A DNA stretch of 64,000 bases, taken from JAPOXR01 sp965219635. Lineage in GTDB: Bacteria > Pseudomonadota > Alphaproteobacteria > Rhodobacterales > Rhodobacteraceae. Position 1 is the first letter of the stretch; the number at the start of each line of letters is the position of its first letter. This document shows, piece after piece, positions 1 through 8,272 of this stretch. Under the pieces are notes generated by a model. It was not told the DNA's origin and ran no database searches. It saw only the letters and a program-made list of their open reading frames with translations. The position numbers and the translations under genes were made by a program. The stretch spans positions 3,658,001 to 3,722,000 of the forward strand of contig OZ244783.1 in assembly GCA_965219635.1 (NCBI GenBank). Reading direction: 5' to 3'.

Positions 1-2
1 CC

Positions 3-455
3 AGGCATGCCGAAGATTGCGCCCATTGCTATCTGTGGGTCCCGAATGCTCTGCTGCCGATGGGCTTGCAAGTGCTCAGCGCGTGGGGGTTCGAGTACAA
101 GACAAATGTTGTCTGGCACAAGATCCGGAAGGACGGCGGGCCTGACGGGCGAGGGGTAGGCTTCTACTTCCGGAATGTAACCGAACTGATCCTGTTTGGA
201 GTGCGAGGGCGCCGTGCCCGCACTCTTGATCCAGGACGAAGCCAGGTGAATTTTATAGCGACAAGAAAGCGGGAGCATTCGCGAAAACCAGACGAGCAAT
301 ATCAGATTATCGAGGAATGCAGTTGGGGGCCGTATCTTGAACTGTTCGGCCGCGGCGTTCGGGAAAACTGGACAGTCTGGGGAGATCAAGCCGCCTCTGA
401 TTATCATCCGAATTGGCCGACTTACAGCTACAACTCTGCGGCACCGGCACAGTGA
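3..455 (+). CDS. MT-A70 family DNA adenine methyltransferase (3' part, cut by window edge)
   Basis: The reading frame is open from the left edge (frame beginning at base 3), so the N-terminus, including the catalytic DPPW motif, lies outside the window. The visible 150 residues match the C-terminal half of MT-A70 N6-adenine methyltransferases: the L-W-V-x-N-A-L-L-P stretch just before the first internal Met, then the NVVWHK strand, the GVGFYFRN-T-E-LILFGVRG block and the closing WTVWGD motif. Family members methylate adenine in DNA and are common in phages and mobile elements. The Met codon at 60 is internal, because the conserved residues upstream of it are in frame. No restriction partner is visible downstream. 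Confidence 0.85.
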   Translation, partial: RHAEDCAHCYLWVPNALLPMGLQVLSAWGFEYKTNVVWHKIRKDGGPDGRGVGFYFRNVTELILFGVRGRRARTLDPGRSQVNFIATRKREHSRKPDEQYQIIEECSWGPYLELFGRGVRENWTVWGDQAASDYHPNWPTYSYNSAAPAQ

Positions 456-893
456 TACTTGCCCAACGAGAGAACCAGGCGTTTGGTCAGCAGACCAGCA
501 TTCATTCTGGAGCGGCGATGTCCGATGACATGCCGCGATACTCGATAGTTCATGGCGAAGTTTAGGGTACGTGTCCTCCCAACGTGTGTCGTAAATTTCT
601 GGAGATCGGCTTTTCTCTACGCGTTTCTTGATCGGGCAACTGATCGGATCCCAGTCAAGAAAAATTCAGCGATCTGCAGAGCGCCACATCTTGTAGATGC
701 AGATTGCTGATGAATGCCTCATGGAATTGCCGCAGACGCGACGATTGCGACGGTGCCCCGTAGGCAATCCCATGGTCAACGAGGGTTGGTTGCGACATCA
801 TATGCACAGATGTAGCAGCTTGAACCCGACGCCTTCGACGCCCGCATTGTGTTCGGGGTCAGAATTGCTCAACACACAGGGGAGTCCGAGTTG
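456..893. other. Intergenic stretch, no convincing gene
   Basis: The open frames here are short, compositionally odd and lack a ribosome binding site. The one structure worth naming is an imperfect inverted repeat around 625-662, with arms TTTCTTGA and TCAAGAAA plus an inner GGG/CCC. It has no terminal U-run on the plus strand and its role is unclear. Confidence 0.4.
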
Positions 894-1136
894 ATGGAAG
901 CGTTTGCCTGGTCGATATTTGTGCTGGCGTTCATCCCGGCCATGATTGCCAAGAGCAAGGGCCGATCAGCCATATTGTGGTATGTTTATGGCCTCCTGCT
1001 CTTTCCGATTGCGTTGGTTCATTCTATGTTGGCCAAGCGAAATCACGAAAAGCTGGGAATGAAGAAGTGCCGGGCTTGTGCAGAGTGGATCAAGTCCGAG
1101 GCCAGAGTTTGCCGCTATTGTCAGTCGCCGATTTGA
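894..1136 (+). CDS. Small membrane protein with C-terminal zinc ribbon
   Basis: An 80-residue protein. The ATG at 894 is preferred because AGGGGAG lies about 7 bases upstream; an in-frame GTG at 849 would add 15 residues. Two hydrophobic segments (about residues 4-20 and 29-45) suggest two membrane passes, as in the small superinfection-immunity-like family. The C-terminal tail has a paired CxxC...CxxC pattern (C-R-A-C and C-R-Y-C), as in zinc ribbons that read out 'KKCPxCAExIKxEAxxCRxC'. The role is unknown. Such proteins are frequent in phages and accessory DNA, which fits its place next to an MT-A70 methylase. Confidence 0.65.
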   Translation: MEAFAWSIFVLAFIPAMIAKSKGRSAILWYVYGLLLFPIALVHSMLAKRNHEKLGMKKCRACAEWIKSEARVCRYCQSPI

Positions 1137-1510
1137 CAGGCAATCCGTGGGGCCGACTTCTTCCCAAAACGGGTCCAGTTCGGTTTTGCTTCCCTTGACG
1201 TGTTCGGTTCCAGGTCAATCTTGCCAGCAATCACTTGAGAAATTTGGCAAGTGCATCCCGGCAACGCAGTTCGGCCGATTCAACCAGCAGAGCGCAAACG
1301 CCAGTTCATCGCGTGGAAGTTCCCGGGCTTAATGATATTCAACGATGTTCGCTCGCTTGGATAGTCCCGTGTACGCCCGCAGTATAGTTGATTTGCGGTT
1401 CCGGAAACGCAGTTGCACAGGAATGCGCATGAGCTCCGGGTCGGCAGTATCTCGGGCAGTCTGTTATCCGAACGCCGCTTCAAGCACAGCTTCGTAACTG
1501 TGCGTAGCCT
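1137..1510. other. Convergent intergenic region
   Basis: It lies between the 3' ends of the zinc-ribbon gene and the minus-strand SnoaL gene. A weak inverted repeat near 1171-1195 (CAAAAC...GTTTTG) could serve as a terminator. A 67-codon minus-strand frame at 1280-1483 is Arg/Ser/Cys rich with no ribosome binding site and was not called. Confidence 0.35.
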
Positions 1511-2512
1511 TCACGTCCTGCAAATCCGCCGCATGCGATCCAGGATATCCACTCCCTGCTGCATGTAGAACCACAGCAGGTCAATGAATATCCAGTTCTC
1601 TGCGAGAAGTTCGCCTTCTCTGCGGTACAGATCGACTACGCGCATGTCCGCTTTGCGGTCAGAGGCAGGGAAACCCATGAAACCTCCAGACGGCCGCATC
1701 GTGAGGTTAGGCCAGCCGAAGAAACCGCCGAATTTTCCTTCCGAGAAGCGGCACACATGTCCGAGGAATTCGATGTCATCCAGCCCGGCCTTGAACGGAC
1801 CCTGGTGCTGCTCCTGGTAACGGGGCAACGTGTAGGCGGCACCAATCCCCGTCGGGCCGAACCAGATCATGTCCTGGTTCCAGGTTTCCGCCAATTCCGC
1901 CTGTGGCGACTCCAGGCCAGAGCCAACAAGATCGTCGATCATGCGGTTGATCAGATTCATGGTCTTCCGTGACTCTTCCGGATCCTGTGGTCCATGCAAT
2001 AGCCCGTCATGTGTCCTTGGCCCCGGCGTCAGAAACCAGGCGCCAGTCTCGACCGGGAAGGGCTGAAGCCCGGCCTGGCGCATCACCCCGGGCAGATCAA
2101 GGAACAGCGCCGTCTGTTTGATCTGTCCGGCTTCAACCTGATGGAATTCAACATATCGCAGGAAAGTCATCTTGCCCGTCGGCGGAATTCCAAGCCAGCT
2201 ATGATCGAACAGGCCAAGCAGGTGTCCCATGGAGCACACCCATTCACCTCCCACTGGTTCGATGTCGTTCCAGCCGGCCATGAAGATGTCCGGCCTTCTC
2301 TGGATAGGAGCCATCGACTTCAGGAAAGGTGCCCAGAACACTTCACCAACCGCGTCGGCGCCGTCGAGTTCGTTGAATGGATGCATCCCTCTCCATGTGT
2401 AGCCCTTGGCGGCATACCGGCTGATGACTCGTCCTGCGTCTTCAGGCACCGCCGTGTCGAGTTCCCGGTAGTACTGGCCGACGAGTTTCTTGATTGACTG
2501 AAAGTCGGTCAT
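1511..2512 (-). CDS. SnoaL-like (NTF2-fold) protein, two-domain
   Basis: A 333-residue protein of the SnoaL/polyketide-cyclase-like NTF2 superfamily. The N-terminal half has the R-Y-x-A-x-x-Y-x-W-R-G-M-H-P-F core, and the second half ends with the typical DLYRREGELLAENWIFIDLL strand-helix pattern. Such proteins act on small hydrophobic or carbonyl substrates, but the reaction cannot be inferred here. The ATG at 2512 is chosen over an upstream frame extension because AAGGAGGAG lies just before it and the NTF2 fold starts there. It is transcribed divergently from another SnoaL-like gene (2740), and both may share control in the 227-bp gap. Confidence 0.75.
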   Translation of the reverse strand: MTDFQSIKKLVGQYYRELDTAVPEDAGRVISRYAAKGYTWRGMHPFNELDGADAVGEVFWAPFLKSMAPIQRRPDIFMAGWNDIEPVGGEWVCSMGHLLGLFDHSWLGIPPTGKMTFLRYVEFHQVEAGQIKQTALFLDLPGVMRQAGLQPFPVETGAWFLTPGPRTHDGLLHGPQDPEESRKTMNLINRMIDDLVGSGLESPQAELAETWNQDMIWFGPTGIGAAYTLPRYQEQHQGPFKAGLDDIEFLGHVCRFSEGKFGGFFGWPNLTMRPSGGFMGFPASDRKADMRVVDLYRREGELLAENWIFIDLLWFYMQQGVDILDRMRRICRT

Positions 2513-2739
2513 TGCGTTTCCGTTCTCCTCCTTCGAACCCGGCGTGATTGCTTTCGGCAATTCGGCACTGTTTCTCCCCATTTTGAGCCTTTATGGTGAC
2601 GGGCTCGGGCGATTGAAGGACTGGGGGATCCGAGCGTGCCAACCAACCCGATTTCGCTTGGTTTGCCGATGGTTTCACAGGCCCTTGGACATCGCAAGAT
2701 CGTGTTCATCCTCATTAGAACTGCTGCGGGAGACGGGTT

Positions 2740-3888
2740 TTGAGCAACCAAGAGCTGACTGGAACGCCGGGAGAACCAGCGCAGAGATTTGAACCATTGC
2801 CGGCGTCCAGCATGCCTGCCGACTATTCGATTTCTCTTGCGGAGTACAGGCAGCCGGGGACTGACGGAATACTGCTGGACCGGTCGGACAAGCAACGGCG
2901 CCAGCCCATGCGCGGTTTCGAGGAAACCTATACGGACATCATCGACTATATCGTCCGGATCACGCACCGGATCTGGGAACGGAAGGACATCGGCTACATT
3001 TACGACACTTACAGCCATGACTGCCGCGTGTGGGACGATGTCGGGCTGCAGTATGGCAGGGACAAGATTGTCGCCGACACCGTGCACACCAATAATGCCT
3101 TTCCGGATATCCGGCTGGTCGCCGACGAGATCATTTGGGCCGGAAACGAGACGTTGGGCTTTCACACCTCGCATCGGACCATGATCCTTGGCACGAACAC
3201 GGGATACAGCCGGTTCGGGCCGCCAACCGGCCGAACTGTCAGGATGTTCTGTATTGCCAACTGTGTCGCCAGGGACAATGAGATCTTCCTCGAACATGTA
3301 CTCTACGATGCCGCAGGCATGCTCAAGCAGTTGGGTCTGGATGTGGTGGCGTGTGCGCGCAAGGCTGCCCAAGACCACAAGGATGGCCCGCTAGCGCCGA
3401 ATTTCATGGCCAGTGAGCCACAGCGTCTGTTTGGCCAGGGTAAACCAGCCCGTACTCCAGTTCCCGACACGGTCGTAGATGTCGAGGAGTTCACGAGAGC
3501 GTTCTTCCACTCAGCATGGAACCGGCGCGACCTTTCGGTGCTTGACCGCGTATACGACCCGTCGGTCGTTCATGAAGGCGCAACAGGGAGGGTCTATCAG
3601 GGGGTTGGCCAGATCAAGTCGTTCATCCTTTCGATCCTCGCAATGTTCCCGAACCTGTCTGTGACAGTGGATGATCTCTACTGGATGGGAAACCCAGAGG
3701 ACGGCTACCTGGTCTCTGCCAGATGGAGCGCGATCGGCTCGCATCGAGGCAACGGGCCATATGGGGAGCCGACAGGACGTGAAGTCCACCTCTGGGGAAT
3801 AGTCCAGTGGCAGATCAAGGACGACAGAATCCAGAAGGAATGGTTCAATTTCAACGAATTCGGCGTGCTCATGCAGCTCTTTGGTTGA
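2740..3888 (+). CDS. SnoaL-like (NTF2-fold) protein, tandem domains
   Basis: A 382-residue protein with two NTF2/SnoaL-like domains, at about residues 60-200 and 240-380. Each has the 'W...D...Y..D..V' opening and the closing 'GxxV...W...NE' pattern; the second ends W-F-N-F-N-E-F-G-V-L-M-Q-L. The start is a TTG preceded by GGGAGA. The N-terminal 55 residues are a Pro-rich linker not belonging to the fold. Substrate unknown. It is divergent from the SnoaL gene at 1511-2512, and its 3' end runs into a truncated third copy, so this is a local family cluster. Confidence 0.75.
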   Translation: MSNQELTGTPGEPAQRFEPLPASSMPADYSISLAEYRQPGTDGILLDRSDKQRRQPMRGFEETYTDIIDYIVRITHRIWERKDIGYIYDTYSHDCRVWDDVGLQYGRDKIVADTVHTNNAFPDIRLVADEIIWAGNETLGFHTSHRTMILGTNTGYSRFGPPTGRTVRMFCIANCVARDNEIFLEHVLYDAAGMLKQLGLDVVACARKAAQDHKDGPLAPNFMASEPQRLFGQGKPARTPVPDTVVDVEEFTRAFFHSAWNRRDLSVLDRVYDPSVVHEGATGRVYQGVGQIKSFILSILAMFPNLSVTVDDLYWMGNPEDGYLVSARWSAIGSHRGNGPYGEPTGREVHLWGIVQWQIKDDRIQKEWFNFNEFGVLMQLFG

Positions 3889-4102
3889 GAGGTGTAGCGC
3901 CGCTACCCGGTTCTTCACCGGGACCAAAATTGGTGAACTCCCGGGTCTTCCGTCAAGCGGCCGGAAGATGCGCATGAGATACTTAGGCCTCTGGCCTGTC
4001 AGGGGCCGCAAGCTCAGCGAAAACTGGGTGATGATTGATTACGTGGATGTCTTCCGGCAGTTCGGCCACGACATTCTGGCAGGGCTACCCACCAGCAAGT
4101 GA
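3881..4102 (+). pseudogene. Truncated SnoaL-like gene (C-terminal remnant)
   Basis: The frame overlaps the stop of the preceding gene and encodes about 73 residues. From about residue 18 it reads like the C-terminal end of a SnoaL-like protein: G-x-L-P-G-L-P-S-S-G-R-K, then M-R-x-x-x-L-W and L-S-E-N-W-V-M-I-D. The same positions in the protein encoded at 1511-2512 are R-K-A-D-M-R and A-E-N-W-I-F-I-D. The N-terminal three quarters are absent. The simplest reading is a remnant of a third paralogue left by deletion. Translation of the short frame cannot be excluded. Confidence 0.55.
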
Positions 4103-4196
4103 TCGCTGAGTGTGCGAGACCCCCTCGCGGCCGTATTCCAAGTCTGCTCCCGGCCAGCGAGAAGAACTGCCTGTTCGCGGCGACCTGGTTTCGGCC

Positions 4197-5360
4197 CTAT
4201 GCCGCTTGGTCAAGTATTTCGACCGAGGTGATGGTCGGCAGGTGGCGGATGATCTCGTGCCAATGGTCGCCTTCATCAAAGCTCGCAAAGATCGATCCAC
4301 TGTTCGTTCCGAAATACAGCCCAGCCGGATCGCGGTTATCGCCCGCCATTGCCTGCCGCAGCACTGTGAAGAAGCAGTTCGATTGCGGAAGACCATCCCG
4401 AAGGTCTTGCCAGTTCCTGCCACCGTCTCGCGATCTCCATACGGCGGCCGCCGCGTCAGGCGGGAAACGGCCGGAGGCATCGCCATTGAGAGGAATGGTC
4501 CAGATCGAGTCCGGATCGCGAGGGTGGACATGGATCGGAAAACCGAATGTCGACGGCAGCCCCGGCGTGATGTCATCCCAACTGCGGCCGCCATCCTGCG
4601 AACTCCAGACGCCGTGATGGTTTTGCTGGTAGAGCCGGTCTCCTGATCCCGGTGCGCGCGCCATGTTGTGCACGCAGTGGCCAACTTCGCCATCGCTGGG
4701 CGCCGCCGGATGGCTGTGCTCCCCGCAATACTCGGCATTTGAAAGCCTGTTCCGACGCTCCCAACTGGCGCCTCCGTCTTCCGTGGCAAACACTCCAGCT
4801 GCCGAGATGCCTGCCCAGAGCATGTCCGGGTTGGAAGGGTGGGGCACGATTGTGTGTAGAACCAGCCCCGCGGCTCCGGGGTTCCAGCTTTCTGCCGAAG
4901 GGTGGTCGGTCAGTCCATTGACCTTTTCCCAGGTTTTTCCGTCGTCCCGGCTGACCAGCAGGATTGCCGGTTTGGTACCCGCATACAGAAGGCCATGAGC
5001 GCGGCAGAGGCTCCAGATCTGGGAAAACTCGTCGCCAAATTGCGGAGCATCTCCGGTTACTCCAAACATCTCGGCCAACTCCGGCTCGTTTGCGGCCCAG
5101 TCGTCCATGATGCCCTTGGTCAATCTTGCGACATCCCAGCTCTTTCCTCCGTCACTTGAATGCCAGACGCCGGCGCCATTCCATTCTCCACCTCCACCGG
5201 CCCAGATTGACCCGGTTTCGGGATCTGCGATCACGTGATTGATCGGCCAGTCGTTGCACAAAGGGCCTTCGACGTTCCAGCCGCCGTCATGACGCTCTCC
5301 CGACACCAGGAATACTCCCTTCGTCGTTCCGACAAGAATGGTCATGTTCGGCGTGGTCAT
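4197..5360 (-). CDS. BNR/Asp-box repeat beta-propeller protein (sialidase-like fold)
   Basis: A 387-residue protein with six Asp-box motifs (S/T-x-D-x-G-x-x-W) at about residues 68-75, 137-144, 193-200, 254-261, 310-317 and 360-367, the signature of a WD40/YVTN/BNR-like six-bladed propeller. No signal peptide is visible and the sialidase catalytic Arg triad and FRIP motif are not seen, so true sialidase activity is unlikely. Cytoplasmic 'glycosyl hydrolase, BNR repeat' proteins of this length are common beside catabolic genes, but their function is not established. The upstream region towards 5427 would hold its promoter. Confidence 0.7.
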   Translation of the reverse strand: MTTPNMTILVGTTKGVFLVSGERHDGGWNVEGPLCNDWPINHVIADPETGSIWAGGGGEWNGAGVWHSSDGGKSWDVARLTKGIMDDWAANEPELAEMFGVTGDAPQFGDEFSQIWSLCRAHGLLYAGTKPAILLVSRDDGKTWEKVNGLTDHPSAESWNPGAAGLVLHTIVPHPSNPDMLWAGISAAGVFATEDGGASWERRNRLSNAEYCGEHSHPAAPSDGEVGHCVHNMARAPGSGDRLYQQNHHGVWSSQDGGRSWDDITPGLPSTFGFPIHVHPRDPDSIWTIPLNGDASGRFPPDAAAAVWRSRDGGRNWQDLRDGLPQSNCFFTVLRQAMAGDNRDPAGLYFGTNSGSIFASFDEGDHWHEIIRHLPTITSVEILDQAA

Positions 5361-5427
5361 CTGAATCCTCCGTTTGGATTTGCACTACATAACATGGCGC
5401 AGCCGATGAATGGAATGAACTGAGTTG

Positions 5428-5598
5428 TCATAGTTTCGTTCGATATGCCCGATAAAATTTTGGGCCTGACAGGCGGAAAACCATCTGGTTCGGGTGAATA
5501 CCATACCGCGACGCAATCGTGCGCACCGTCTCGTCACCTCGCGCAGCCTCCCAAGCGACCTTACGCTTGAATTCCGCTGTGAACTTCCGTCTCTTCAT
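5428..5598 (-). mobile_element. IS3-family transposase OrfA fragment
   Basis: A 56-codon frame whose first 38 residues are the classic IS3-group OrfA N-terminus: M-K-R-R-K-F-T-A-E-F-K, then a helix-turn-helix with E-T-V-R-T-I-A-S-R-Y-G-I-H-P-N-Q. After that the frame leaves the family consensus and stops. The rest of OrfA and all of OrfB are missing, so it cannot transpose. It sits 197 bp past the 3' end of the D12 methylase gene and may mark a boundary of the accessory island. Confidence 0.75.
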
Positions 5599-5795
5599 GG
5601 CCAGTCTCCTGTCCGCCGAAAAGCTAACTTAGCAGACTGTCCGAATTTGCCCGACCACTTCTCATGATCTGTTTGCGTGTCTATCTTGGGCTCTCGCCGA
5701 ACTCTTGTGCAGGAATCCCAATTGAGCAGTTTGAACCGCATGCTGCCTTTGATTGTCAAGGTACATTGGACAGTTCAAGATGGTTTGTTTGTTTG

Positions 5796-6935
5796 TCAGC
5801 GTCGGAGACTGCAATTGGGATGAAGGTTGAGTAAGAGCTCCTCTGATCTCATCCTTGCCGACCGGTTCCGGGCGTTGCCCCCTAGAGTCGAGAACTGACT
5901 ATGGACTTTTATACAGTCCACAGCGAACAACTCTCGTGCGATATTGAGGACCTTGGATCCGCTCAGGCCGTTTGATGCTAGCCCGGCAGGAAACGTCATG
6001 ATTGCACCACATCCACGAGCACTGATAGTGTGGAGCAAGTCTTGGAGTGCCAACTCAGACTCCGATAGAAGACTGTACCTCGATGTGGGCCGAAGTTCGC
6101 GAGGAGGGTAGCGACCAATTCCTGTGACTGCCACGCACTGCCCGGTAGCGACTGTCTCTAGCACATGGTAGAAGCGACTGTAGTGCACGGAGGAATATGG
6201 TGGATCGATAAACACGAGGTCCCCATCTGAGAGTTCAGAAGCTAAGAGATTTGCGTCGCCCGTCACTGCTTTGCCAAGTTGTTTGGAGCTGATCTTGGAG
6301 AGAATTTGAGCGTGGGCTCTAGCGCTTGCGAGCACATCGCGCGACCAAGAGTGTAGCAAGTGAGGCCCTGCTGACGCGGTTGGCTTGAAGGGCTGAGCAG
6401 TGTGCCCCGGAGACGCCGCACATGCGCTCGCAGCCTGCACTAGAGCTGCGAGGCCAGCGTCTCGGTGTGGGAGTCGCTGTGGCAAGCAATTGCGAAGAGA
6501 GTCGAGGTAGATTGCTTGCATGGGACTAAAATAGTGCCCACCATAGGCAGCCGTGATCGGCCTGCTAGAGTTGGCGCAAAGTGCCTTCGCATTTCCGGCA
6601 AACAGCGCGATCGGCACATTTCTGTTCTCAAGGCGTCGAGCGTCAATGTAAATTGGGTTGGAATGTGCGTCTGCAGTCGCCCGAGCAATCCAAGTGTCAA
6701 TCCAATGGTGGCCAAGTTTGCGGGTGCGGTGCAGAACCGCACCAGCTAGGACGCTGCAAAATTCCTGTAGATCGTTAGCTATCACTGGAATCCTGTATTT
6801 GGACGCGACATGCCAAGATACTGCTGCCGAACCCGAAAACAGGTCCACGAAGCGCTCGTGTTTTGAAATACGGCTGCGAACTAGATCCCCTAGACCGTTC
6901 TGCAGCATCCATCGCTTGGATCCCATGTACTTCAT
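5796..6935 (-). CDS. D12-class N6-adenine DNA methyltransferase
   Basis: A 379-residue D12-class (alpha-type, Dam-like) adenine methylase. It begins K-Y-M-G-S-K-R, the family start. The SAM-binding motif I, FVDLFSGSAAVSW, is at about 29-41, the Y-G-G-H-Y-F-S-P motif in the middle, and catalytic DPPY at about 244-247 within VFIDPPYSSVHYSRFYHVLE. The ATG at 6935 is chosen over an in-frame GTG at 6950 because it gives a 4-base ATGA overlap with the upstream gene and has GGGG just before it. It is the last gene of a three-gene operon with an unrecognised protein and a DGQHR protein. No cognate endonuclease is recognised. Confidence 0.85.
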   Translation of the reverse strand: MKYMGSKRWMLQNGLGDLVRSRISKHERFVDLFSGSAAVSWHVASKYRIPVIANDLQEFCSVLAGAVLHRTRKLGHHWIDTWIARATADAHSNPIYIDARRLENRNVPIALFAGNAKALCANSSRPITAAYGGHYFSPMQAIYLDSLRNCLPQRLPHRDAGLAALVQAASACAASPGHTAQPFKPTASAGPHLLHSWSRDVLASARAHAQILSKISSKQLGKAVTGDANLLASELSDGDLVFIDPPYSSVHYSRFYHVLETVATGQCVAVTGIGRYPPRELRPTSRYSLLSESELALQDLLHTISARGCGAIMTFPAGLASNGLSGSKVLNIARELFAVDCIKVHSQFSTLGGNARNRSARMRSEELLLNLHPNCSLRR

Positions 6936-8272
6936 GAACACACACCCCACATAAAGGCTCTTTCCGCCTGGCTCAGTAGTATGATTTGAGGGTTGAATTC
7001 TTCTAGGAAACTGAATTGGTCCTTGGTGGTAGCGCTATCCCCATCTGGAAGGTCAGCGACCGCACTACTAACTGTGTCCCAAAGGTCTTCCACCTGTTCG
7101 GGCTGGCTGTCCGGCGGCCAGAAGCCACGATCGATGCCGACATTCTCCAACCAAAACTGTAGTTTGTCCGCCAATGGGTGGAAACCTGCGTCAAGGAACG
7201 CTTTCCGAACAATCAAGGTTGCGGTCCTAAGTAGGAGGAGTGCCCTGGAGATCATCGCATGCACATCGCCCGTTGCTTGGTCGTCAGCATATTTGAGGAC
7301 GACGAGATCTGTAGGACCTTCGGAACTTTGGACGAAATCCTGAGATACGAAGTCTCTAATCTGAGGGTGAAGTCTCGCGTAGGCCAGATCCCATTTGGTC
7401 GATGGTAAAGTCCCGTTGAATTGATGGTCCATGAGCCTGAGAAATTTTCGCAGTAGATGGCGATCCAGATTTGGGAAGCCACCGCGGCCGTCGGGTTCGA
7501 GACCGAGCCATATCTGCCGAACAAACTCCAGTCGGGTTGACAAGTCGGATACCGCAGGATTGAACGCGTGCGCTGAATAGCTGGAGACGTTTCTTGACTC
7601 GAGATCTTGCGCTGAACGCTTCAGATCAACACCCCACGCTGAGATGACTTTGGACATCAACGGAGTGGTTAATCGGCTCGGCCAGAGCGCGTCTATACAG
7701 TCAGAAAGTGATACCCCCCGAAACTCAATGGAGTTCAAGAAGACACTTGACACACTGTTTGAGTTGGCCCAACACTCCAGCACTTTCCAAACTGCCTTAT
7801 GGGTTCCAAGGCCCTGCTTATTGTCACTGATCTTGTCGATACGATGGAGAGCACCGCACTGATCCACCGTGAAGTTGATGCCATTAAATATGCCAATACC
7901 GTGGCAGTGAAGTAGGCTGAGCGCAGCTCTCAGTTGCGAGTAGTAGGAGAGGTGTCGTGCAGTGTGCATGTCGCCGGCAAGGAGGGCGGACAAGGCTCGC
8001 GAGAAGTACGTCCAGCCGTCGATACAGTGACTTGGTCCGGTGGCAGCAAGAACTTGAACAATTTCCTCGGGCCCAAAGCGCTGTTTAAATTGCCGATAGC
8101 TACGAAAGGGCTTTCCGTCGGCAGTTAGAAATTCAGTTGTAGGTGCTCTATGGCTAGAAGGAAGCCAGTGACAGACAGGCTTGCCTGCAAAGTCAGCGAG
8201 AGCCTCAATGACTTTGTCGTTGCGCGCTAGATCAATGTTTGTTGTGTTAATTTGTGACTGAGAAGAAGTCAT
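6932..8272 (-). CDS. Unrecognised protein, possible HEPN-like (operon with DGQHR protein and D12 methylase)
   Basis: A 446-residue, apparently soluble protein I do not recognise. Residues 85-130 look all-helical and include R115-A-A-L-S-L-L-H122, an R-x6-H spacing within the R-x4-6-H range of HEPN ribonucleases. Around it are G-W-T-Y-F-S-R-A and G-I-G-I-F-N-G. A second compact block is G-T-H-K-A-V-W-K-V-L-E-C-W at about 156-168. It overlaps the DGQHR gene by 4 bases (ATGA) and the methylase start by 4 bases, so the three are surely co-translated. The HEPN reading is inference from one short motif. A structural or adaptor role within a modification system is equally possible. Confidence 0.6.
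   Translation of the reverse strand: MTSSQSQINTTNIDLARNDKVIEALADFAGKPVCHWLPSSHRAPTTEFLTADGKPFRSYRQFKQRFGPEEIVQVLAATGPSHCIDGWTYFSRALSALLAGDMHTARHLSYYSQLRAALSLLHCHGIGIFNGINFTVDQCGALHRIDKISDNKQGLGTHKAVWKVLECWANSNSVSSVFLNSIEFRGVSLSDCIDALWPSRLTTPLMSKVISAWGVDLKRSAQDLESRNVSSYSAHAFNPAVSDLSTRLEFVRQIWLGLEPDGRGGFPNLDRHLLRKFLRLMDHQFNGTLPSTKWDLAYARLHPQIRDFVSQDFVQSSEGPTDLVVLKYADDQATGDVHAMISRALLLLRTATLIVRKAFLDAGFHPLADKLQFWLENVGIDRGFWPPDSQPEQVEDLWDTVSSAVADLPDGDSATTKDQFSFLEEFNPQIILLSQAERAFMWGVCS

Noticed and set aside
2509..3378. 289-codon minus-strand open frame
   Set aside because: Antisense to the SnoaL-like gene at 2740-3888, which has clear family motifs; the antisense product has none.
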